9,537 nucleotides of DNA from Anaerolineae bacterium. GTDB lineage: Bacteria > Chloroflexota > Anaerolineae > 4572-78 > J111. Positions 1 through 5,931 of the stretch are shown piece after piece; within the stretch, counting starts at the first letter, position 1; every line of letters begins with the position of its first letter. The DNA is taken from the NCBI GenBank assembly GCA_020433835.1, contig JAGRBY010000250.1:1-9537 (forward strand), read 5' to 3'. Made by a program: the position numbers and the translations under genes. The notes under the pieces are model-generated. The model made no database searches and was not told the origin of the DNA. It saw nothing but the letters and a program-made list of their open reading frames with translations.

Positions 1-1
1 T

Positions 2-1612
2 TCTCTTCAACCAACTCCCTACTTCGGCCGACAACTGGACCCGACTTACAAATTCTTCCCAAAAGCCCCGTACGCTCTTTACTATCCACAACCCTTAGCT
101 AATGGCCAAATTACTTGCCATTGGCCTATTTGGTTTCCGTTAATTTCAACCTTGCCTTTTAAATTTCTGGGCATAACCGGACTGTACCTTATTCCCTTGT
201 TGAGCGGCTTACTCACCGTATTTCTGGCAGGTGTTCTGGCCCATCAACTTATGCCGGGAACCGAGGAATTCGCGATACCGGTTGTTGGTCTGGCTACATC
301 TATCTTTTTCTACAGCCTGCTTTTTTGGGAGTATACATTCGTTATAGTACTTGGCCTGGTTGCTTTGTGGCAGGCGACGAAGTTGCATCAAATCCAGCAT
401 CGATGGAGAAGATTTCTTTTAATCAGCATGCTCTTGGGGATGGCCACAGCAATTCGGGCAGAAATGAGTATCTATGCCCTGGTTGTGTTACTTGTTGGAA
501 GCTATGGGTTACTTGTAGATAACGATCAACAATTTCGGCCCAATTTGGGCGTTGTGATAATCCTCGTTGTTATGCCCATCGCCATTGTTTTGATTACGTA
601 TTTGAGCAAACCATCAGGCGCTATTGGGCTAATTCCGACCCGATATTGGCAGATGGTGGGGGATGTTTGGACTTCGGTGAGGGGTTATGACTTTTGGCTC
701 AATAGCCCTGGCCATCTGCGGGCCTTATGGATTAATAGTGTCGATGAGTGGGGACCAAATATTCCGGAGATAGTCACCTGGATTGGGTTACTTGTATTGT
801 TGGGTGGAACAATACCTGTCTTCTTTGCCCCTAAAATGGGGAGCTGGTTGGTTATCGGTGCAGCAGCGGTTGTGGGAGGAATAAGTCTATATGCCTTATT
901 TCTAGCGCCAACCTTTCGTTTTGTTCACAGCATATTTTTACCGGCACCTTTCCTGTTCCTTCTTTTTTTAGCTGTTCCCTATGCCCATTCCAGTCATCGA
1001 TTTGACGTTAGAGTGATAGTTAGCACCACAATTCTCTATTTGATGGCCGGATCGATGGCCGCCATTATACGCGCCGGAGCCGGTAGTACTATTGGTGGTG
1101 CGGAGTGGGGTGCCCGTTACACCTTAATTATTTATCCCTTGGGTAGCATCTGCGCAGTCGTAGGATTTTACTATTTCTATCAAAGTATCCATACCGGCTG
1201 GCAAAAGAGTTTGTTGATTGGAATAGCAACATTATTGATATTTGTCGGCTTGATTTATCAGGCGAGGGGGATAAAGGAACTTCAACATAGCAAACAAACG
1301 TTGAGCATCTACGCTAATACCCTGGCGCAAATCGATGCTCCAATCGTGACCGATATTTGGTGGTTGCCTTCGTCCCTGGCCACGCGTTTTTTGGATCAGG
1401 AGATGTATGTCTTATCGCGTAAAAAAGATTTATACCCGTGGTTAGATTTGGCAGCTGCTCAAAAGGAGACATTTACCCTTGTTACCTTTAATCCACCCGG
1501 CAAAGCGTTTGTTCAAATGGCTCCGCACCCACTTAAACTGAAGAAAACACAAACTGTACATGCGTTATCCCTGCTAACCTTTGAAATAGAGGATGCTGAA
1601 AGTTCCGAGTAG
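2..1612 (+). CDS. Polytopic membrane glycosyltransferase, GT-C/PMT (GT39-like) type, 5' partial
   Basis: Probable integral-membrane glycosyltransferase using a polyprenyl-phosphate sugar donor; this follows from family resemblance, not from a proven active site. The frame starting at base 2 is open to the left edge, and the 50 codons before the TTG at 152 read as good protein, including a WPIWFPL stretch typical of the loop before a membrane helix in these proteins. The TTG is therefore an internal leucine and the true start is outside the window. Of 536 visible residues, about ten hydrophobic helices lie between visible residues 57 and 420. A GGAEWGARY motif (visible 365-373) matches the GG-x-x-WG-x-R-Y signature seen in many such enzymes. 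A soluble tail of about 115 residues follows the last helix. The catalytic acidic residues of the first luminal loop are not in the window. A gap of 35 nt with no terminator leads to the GT4 gene. Alternative: an uncharacterised multi-spanning polysaccharide protein without transferase activity. Confidence 0.75.
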   Translation, partial: SLQPTPYFGRQLDPTYKFFPKAPYALYYPQPLANGQITCHWPIWFPLISTLPFKFLGITGLYLIPLLSGLLTVFLAGVLAHQLMPGTEEFAIPVVGLATSIFFYSLLFWEYTFVIVLGLVALWQATKLHQIQHRWRRFLLISMLLGMATAIRAEMSIYALVVLLVGSYGLLVDNDQQFRPNLGVVIILVVMPIAIVLITYLSKPSGAIGLIPTRYWQMVGDVWTSVRGYDFWLNSPGHLRALWINSVDEWGPNIPEIVTWIGLLVLLGGTIPVFFAPKMGSWLVIGAAAVVGGISLYALFLAPTFRFVHSIFLPAPFLFLLFLAVPYAHSSHRFDVRVIVSTTILYLMAGSMAAIIRAGAGSTIGGAEWGARYTLIIYPLGSICAVVGFYYFYQSIHTGWQKSLLIGIATLLIFVGLIYQARGIKELQHSKQTLSIYANTLAQIDAPIVTDIWWLPSSLATRFLDQEMYVLSRKKDLYPWLDLAAAQKETFTLVTFNPPGKAFVQMAPHPLKLKKTQTVHALSLLTFEIEDAESSE

Positions 1613-1647
1613 CAATGTTGCCTCACGGATTGAGAGATGGATGATTT

Positions 1648-2652
1648 ATGAAAATCACCTATATTCTTGACCGTCCCGAGTTAGGCGGTGGTGTTAAGGT
1701 TGTGTTTCAACACGCACAGTTGTTGCTGTCATTGGGACATCACGTTACAATTTTAGGCCGGGGAGCAAAGCCAGGCTGGGCGAATTTTCAAGGGAGCTAC
1801 TGTAATTATCATCGAACTACACCGCAACTTGATGCTCAAGACCTTGTTGTCGCTACCTACTGGACGACCATTCCTATTGCCGAAACGCTGAACGCAGGAC
1901 CGATTGCCCACTTTTGCCAGGGCTTCGAAGGTGATTATCCTCATCTGACATCGGTTCGCACTGAGATTAATGCGATTTATCACCGTAAACTGCCGACTTT
2001 AGTTGTCGCGCCCCATTTGGCTGATCTGCTGCGCAGCCGATTTGACCGCAAGTCGTATCTGGTACCCCCTCCGCTCGATGCTTATTTTCGCCCTTCATTT
2101 CGATTGCGCCCCCGAAAATGTCCTTGGATCGCCATTCACGGCATATTTGAATGTGACTGGAAAGGCGTAGTCACCGGTCTTAAAGCCGTGCGCCGTTTGC
2201 GGGAAATGGGATTACCTTGCCGCTTGCTGCGTGTCGGTTTGCTGCCGCTCTCACCCGACGAAAAAAATATCTTGCCTCCCGACAAATACATCCACTGTGT
2301 GCCGCCTCAGCATATTGCCCATGAAATGCGACGCTGTGATTTGCTGCTTTTTCCTTCATTGCCTACCGAAGGGTTTGGCTTGCCGCTGCTGGAGGCGATG
2401 GTTTCAAAAGTACCGGCGGTGGCCTCCGATATTCCATCGGTGCGCTTTATGGGGCAGCAAGCCGTTTCGTATGTGCCGCCACACGATGTTGAGGCCTTTG
2501 CGGCTGCGGCCGAAAAGCTCTTGCAAAATCCTAAAGCTTGGCGGCAAGCGCGACAGCAAGGCTATGAGGCTGCGCAGCGTTTTCGACCCGAAGCAGTAGC
2601 TCAAGAACTTGTAGCCGGGATGTCCTGGGCTATTGAAAAGGTCGGTGGCTGA
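1648..2652 (+). CDS. Glycosyltransferase family 4 (GT-B fold)
   Basis: Cytoplasmic retaining glycosyltransferase predicted to move a sugar from a nucleotide-sugar donor onto a growing glycan. The protein is 334 residues, slightly short for GT4. The N-terminal Rossmann half begins with a glycine-rich loop (GGGVKVVFQHA, residues 13-23) followed by LGHHVTIL, the usual GT4 opening. The C-terminal half carries the donor-site signature: FPSLPTEGFGLPLLEAM holds the E-x7-E pair (E241 and E249), followed by the familiar VPAVASDIPSV strand. A terminal helix rich in Ala and Gln (about 285-315) closes the fold. The ATG at 1648 is preceded by a purine-rich stretch (gagatgg, 1633-1639). The stop lies 5 nt before the next gene, which suggests translational coupling. 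Donor and acceptor cannot be inferred from the sequence. Confidence 0.9.
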   Translation: MKITYILDRPELGGGVKVVFQHAQLLLSLGHHVTILGRGAKPGWANFQGSYCNYHRTTPQLDAQDLVVATYWTTIPIAETLNAGPIAHFCQGFEGDYPHLTSVRTEINAIYHRKLPTLVVAPHLADLLRSRFDRKSYLVPPPLDAYFRPSFRLRPRKCPWIAIHGIFECDWKGVVTGLKAVRRLREMGLPCRLLRVGLLPLSPDEKNILPPDKYIHCVPPQHIAHEMRRCDLLLFPSLPTEGFGLPLLEAMVSKVPAVASDIPSVRFMGQQAVSYVPPHDVEAFAAAAEKLLQNPKAWRQARQQGYEAAQRFRPEAVAQELVAGMSWAIEKVGG

Positions 2653-2657
2653 AACAA

Positions 2658-3788
2658 ATGTCAATTGGCATTGTTATCGTTCATTATCATACGGCCAACT
2701 TGCTTAGCTGTGCCGTTGCCTCGCTCCACAGTGAGCTAACTACCAATGGGCTGAAGGCCGACATAGTTGTAATTGACAATGGCAGCAGCCAAGCCGAACG
2801 CGAGATCATCACGCGGCTGCCGGTTCGCTATATTGCTGCCGGTGGTAACTTGGGCTATGCGGGGGCCATTAATTTGGGGGTTAGCCAAACCGATGCCGAC
2901 GTTTTGGTGTTGATGAATTCTGATGTCGAGTTTCTTCCGGGCTGTTTCGCGGCGTTGCTTCAAGCCTTGGCAGCTAACGCCGACGTGGTTGGACCTAAAC
3001 TTTACTTGGATCCGCAAAAAATGGTATTGCTACCACCGACCGAATGCTACAATCGGTTTGATGACTTTGTCCGGCAGTTGGCAAAGTATGGCAATAGATG
3101 GGCCAAATTTTCTCGCGCGCGGTGGCGACACCATGCCCGCAAACATTGGCTGGCCACAGCACCCATTTCTACGGTAAATTTAAGTGGGGCGTTGTTGGTT
3201 TTACATCGACGAACCTGGGATATCGTAGGGCCGTTTGATGAGGGCTTTAAGCTTTATTTTGAAGAAGTTGATTGGTTAAGGCGTTTGCAACAAAAAGGAT
3301 TAACAGGACATTATGTGCCTGCTGCCGAGGCTATTCATTATTATAATCAAAGTGCAGCCTATCAACCTGATGTTTCGCGCTGGTTTACGGCATCGGCGCA
3401 ACGTTTTGGTCGCCGTTATTATGGGGACTGGTTCTTAGCCATGACTTCCCGAATTTTTCGGCGTAAGGTAGCGCGGTTCCCCAAAATTACCCGGCTTCCG
3501 AAAGGCATTCCCCAGATCGATTTATCCCATTTGGTTGGCATGGCGCAGAAGCCGTTATGGATTGAGTTGGCCGGCTCGCCGTTGGGTTTTCCGGCTGCGG
3601 CCGCCCGAATTGCACCGGAACAAGGTTCGTGGCGGTTACCGGCAGCGGTATGGGATAAGCTAGCTCCCGGCACCTATTATCTTCAAGTAGTAGACAGCCG
3701 GGGCCGGGAATTGAAACGGGTTAGCTTCGAGCGCCCGGTCATTGCCGGAGAGCCATATCAACCCGGCGATGAGGTGACGAATGACTAG
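2658..3788 (+). CDS. Glycosyltransferase family 2 (rhamnosyltransferase-like) with C-terminal extension
   Basis: Inverting GT-A glycosyltransferase, most like the WbbL/rhamnosyltransferase branch of GT2. Motifs appear in the expected order: a VIVHYH start strand (6-11), IDNGS (39-43) for the nucleotide, GGNLGYAGAINLG (62-74), the metal-binding NSD in MNSDVEF (86-92), SGALLVLHRRTWDIVGPFDE (176-195), and the acidic FEEVDW (201-206) that supplies the catalytic base. The GT2 core ends near residue 255. A basic segment (about 256-283) and a roughly 90-residue tail with alternating beta-strand character follow (WIELAG, TYYLQVVDSRG, ELKRVSFE), which looks like a small beta-sandwich and is not part of the catalytic fold. 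The stop overlaps the methyltransferase start by 8 nt. The sugar is unknown; rhamnose is only a family-level guess. Confidence 0.9.
   Translation: MSIGIVIVHYHTANLLSCAVASLHSELTTNGLKADIVVIDNGSSQAEREIITRLPVRYIAAGGNLGYAGAINLGVSQTDADVLVLMNSDVEFLPGCFAALLQALAANADVVGPKLYLDPQKMVLLPPTECYNRFDDFVRQLAKYGNRWAKFSRARWRHHARKHWLATAPISTVNLSGALLVLHRRTWDIVGPFDEGFKLYFEEVDWLRRLQQKGLTGHYVPAAEAIHYYNQSAAYQPDVSRWFTASAQRFGRRYYGDWFLAMTSRIFRRKVARFPKITRLPKGIPQIDLSHLVGMAQKPLWIELAGSPLGFPAAAARIAPEQGSWRLPAAVWDKLAPGTYYLQVVDSRGRELKRVSFERPVIAGEPYQPGDEVTND
3771..3777 (+). promoter_or_regulatory. Strong Shine-Dalgarno inside the GT2 gene, for the methyltransferase
   Basis: GAGGTGA lies within the last codons of the GT2 gene, with its GAGG core ending 6 nt before the ATG at 3781. 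It matches the anti-Shine-Dalgarno complement well and supports the overlapping start at 3781 over any downstream ATG. Confidence 0.75.
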
Positions 3789-4938
3789 TTTAGTAATTCT
3801 GAAGCAGCAGCGAGCCGAAAATAGGTATGCCCCGGAGTTTAACTATTTGTGGTCGGTCTGTCAGGCCCAGGCCAGGCAGGTTTTTGACTCGGTTGAAACC
3901 ATCATCGTCGCTGATGATGATACATTAGCGACGATAAAACTAGAGCAGGCTGATTATGTGTTGCTGCTGGGATTGGAAAATATACAGTTCACCGCCACCA
4001 GCCTGCACCATATGAAGGACGCTATCGATCAAAGTGGGAAAATTGTTGTGCCGCCGCGGTTGGCCGACTTTTCTTTTGTTAAAGATAGACCGATTTACAC
4101 CCTGCGGGAATACGAAATCCTTGAGGCGAAAATTCTATCCCAAGGCGTCCAGCCTCACCCACCTCGCCGATCACACTTGCCTATATCTCTTATTTCCGGC
4201 TCTGCCTATGATCGCCATTTGTCCAAGTTTTCAGTAGCTGAGATTTTTAGTCAACCTGACCTACTGGCAGAAACCTTTGCATCGGCCGACTGGATTACGG
4301 GGGCGGGCATCTATCACCAATTTATTGATTATTACGGCCAGACTCGCGACGACATACTGCCTTACTTACCCCAGCACGCACATCATATTTTAGAAGTCGG
4401 TTGTGGTCGGGGTTTAACCGGGAGACTCATTCAGACCCAATTGGGCTGTCGCGTGACGGGCGTGGAACTCAATCCGGTGGTCGCTGAAGAAGCTAAGCGA
4501 CACCTGTGGCAGGTGATTGTAGGCGATATACAAACGGTAACTCTGGAGCACAACACCTATGATGCCGTTGTCGCTACCGAGCTTTTTGAACATCTGGTTG
4601 AGCCGGAGATATTTTTAGAGAAAATGAAACGTGCGCTAAAACCGGCAGGCCGAATTATTTTGTCGGTGCCGAATGTCGGGCATTACGCGATTGTTGAAGA
4701 CTTATTAGCCGGACGTTGGGATTATATCCCTATCGGCTTGTTATGTTACACGCACGTTCGCTTTTTTACCCGCGCTACAATAGAAGCGTGGCTTACAAGA
4801 GTGGGCTTCGAAACCTTTCACATTATTCCGCAGTTAACGGAGCTGCCGGAACATTTCTTGAACCTGCCTGATAGGCTTGATGTCGATATCGAGAACCTCA
4901 AAACCAAAGGGTTTTACGTAATTATTGATAACGCATGA
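3781..4938 (+). CDS. Class I SAM-dependent methyltransferase with divergent GT2-like N-terminal domain
   Basis: A two-part protein of 385 residues. Residues about 201-350 form a class I methyltransferase: motif I EVGCGRG (205-211) binds S-adenosylmethionine, E229 in GVELN is the ribose-binding acidic residue, VVGDI-type strand at 246-250, TELFEHLVEP (266-275) and LKPAGRIILSVPN (286-298) are motifs IV and V in the Methyltransf_11/23 style. Likely role: O-methylation of a sugar or glycan end. Residues 1-190 are not methyltransferase. They contain QADYVLLLGLENIQFTATSL (56-75), which aligns by eye with the DADVLVLMNSDVEFLPG region of the neighbouring GT2, and a later ASADW (167-171) resembling its EEVDW. 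The metal-binding NSD is replaced by LEN, so this half may be a catalytically dead GT2 relative. The start is set by an excellent ribosome-binding site; the stop overlaps the GNAT ATG by 4 nt (ATGA). Substrate unknown. Confidence 0.85.
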   Translation: MTSLVILKQQRAENRYAPEFNYLWSVCQAQARQVFDSVETIIVADDDTLATIKLEQADYVLLLGLENIQFTATSLHHMKDAIDQSGKIVVPPRLADFSFVKDRPIYTLREYEILEAKILSQGVQPHPPRRSHLPISLISGSAYDRHLSKFSVAEIFSQPDLLAETFASADWITGAGIYHQFIDYYGQTRDDILPYLPQHAHHILEVGCGRGLTGRLIQTQLGCRVTGVELNPVVAEEAKRHLWQVIVGDIQTVTLEHNTYDAVVATELFEHLVEPEIFLEKMKRALKPAGRIILSVPNVGHYAIVEDLLAGRWDYIPIGLLCYTHVRFFTRATIEAWLTRVGFETFHIIPQLTELPEHFLNLPDRLDVDIENLKTKGFYVIIDNA

Positions 4939-5909
4939 TGGCAACTTTTCAATTTCGACCCTATCGTCGTGGTGATGAAGCGCTGATTAACCAGGGCTTC
5001 AACGAAGCTTTTAATCTTGATCGTTCGCTTGAGGCGTGGCGCTGGAAATTTGACTCGCCGTCAGGTGATCCCTGGATTATTGTGGCCGTTGATCAAAATA
5101 ATGAAATCGTGGCCCAATATGCTGCTGTAGAGGCTCCTTTTCAACTTAACGGACACGTATTTCGGGCTGCGCAGCCGGTCGATGTCTTTTGCCTGCGGCG
5201 TCCCGGCACTTTAGAACACGAAGTGCATCTGAACTCCGTTCGCACCTTTTTTCGTACGTATGGCCATGGCGATCAATTGGCCTTGTTGTACGGATTTCCC
5301 GGTAAGCGGGCTTTGCGTTTGGGACAGTTTGAACTCGGCTATGGTGAAGCTGTCCCTGTGCCTATCTGGCGATTTCCGTTGGCCCGTTTTACATGGCCTT
5401 TTAAGCGCAGCCAATCGCGCTATGAGATTCGCGATGGATGCCAACCCCAAGAGCTTGATGCGCTGTGGCAGCGGTGTGGGCAACGCTATCCGGCAGTGGT
5501 TGTGCGGGATAGCAATTGGTTGACTCGTCGCTATATAAGACGGCCACATAATAGCTATCAGTTTTTAACCGTGTGGCAAGCAGACAGAATTGTAGCCTGG
5601 GTCGTTTGGCAAATTGCCGGCGATACCCTCCAATGGATCGATCTGCTTTGGGATGGTGAGGATGTTCACGTGTTGGCGGCGATTCAAAAAAAACTCGAGC
5701 ATCTGGGACATCGGGCGAAGGCGCAACACCTGGAAATGTGGGTGTCGGGTGACGCCCAGGTAACAGCATTCCTGAGTTCGAACGGTTGGGCGTTAGGCGA
5801 GCATCCTCACGGTTTGTACGCCGTAGCGCGTTCGTTTCACCCCGATATTGACGGTTCTGATGTGATTCGTCATTTCTATTTTACTATGGGCGATATGGAT
5901 TTGGTGTAA
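4935..5909 (+). CDS. GNAT-superfamily N-acyltransferase, two-lobed
   Basis: Predicted to transfer an acyl group from a thioester donor to an amine. At 324 residues it is about twice one GNAT domain. Residues 1-150 form lobe one: FQFRPYRRGDEALI start, AQYAAVEAPFQLNG hairpin (60-73), VDVFCLRRPGT (82-92) at the position of the CoA-loop strand, then LLYGFPGKRALRLGQFELGYG (117-137), the 'GFP' signature of the Acetyltransf_9-like branch. Residues about 160-300 form a second lobe, with RDSNWLTRRYIRRPHNSY (191-208), a motif that typically links the lobes, WIDLLWDG (234-241) and FLSSNGWALGE (279-289). The usual R-x-x-G-x-G/A pyrophosphate loop is degenerate here (RRPGTLEH). ATGA overlap with the methyltransferase stop implies translational coupling; ATG 4938 is an alternative start one codon later. 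With a fatty-acyl-ACP made by the next gene, an acyl-ACP-dependent N-acyltransferase is an attractive inference; a simple acetyltransferase is equally possible. Confidence 0.75.
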   Translation: MMATFQFRPYRRGDEALINQGFNEAFNLDRSLEAWRWKFDSPSGDPWIIVAVDQNNEIVAQYAAVEAPFQLNGHVFRAAQPVDVFCLRRPGTLEHEVHLNSVRTFFRTYGHGDQLALLYGFPGKRALRLGQFELGYGEAVPVPIWRFPLARFTWPFKRSQSRYEIRDGCQPQELDALWQRCGQRYPAVVVRDSNWLTRRYIRRPHNSYQFLTVWQADRIVAWVVWQIAGDTLQWIDLLWDGEDVHVLAAIQKKLEHLGHRAKAQHLEMWVSGDAQVTAFLSSNGWALGEHPHGLYAVARSFHPDIDGSDVIRHFYFTMGDMDLV

Positions 5910-5921
5910 CTTTATCGAAAC

Positions 5922-5926
5922 AGGAA
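5922..5926 (+). promoter_or_regulatory. Shine-Dalgarno for the FAAL-ACP gene
   Basis: AGGAA, 5 nt upstream of the ATG at 5932, in the 22-nt gap after the GNAT stop. No terminator or promoter is visible in the gap, so transcription probably continues from upstream. Confidence 0.6.
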
Positions 5927-5931
5927 TTTTT

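Noticed and set aside
1613..1647. Possible terminator or promoter between the membrane protein and GT4
   Set aside because: No stem followed by T-run and no clear -10/-35 pair is visible in 35 nt; read-through is the simpler view.
2231..2599. 122-codon + strand ORF in another frame of the GT4 gene
   Set aside because: It is rich in Cys and Arg, as expected of a shifted frame, and lies fully inside the GT4 gene, which carries the E-x7-E motif.
5401..5769. 122-codon - strand ORF opposite the GNAT gene
   Set aside because: It is antisense to a motif-bearing gene, and its composition is that of a shadow frame.
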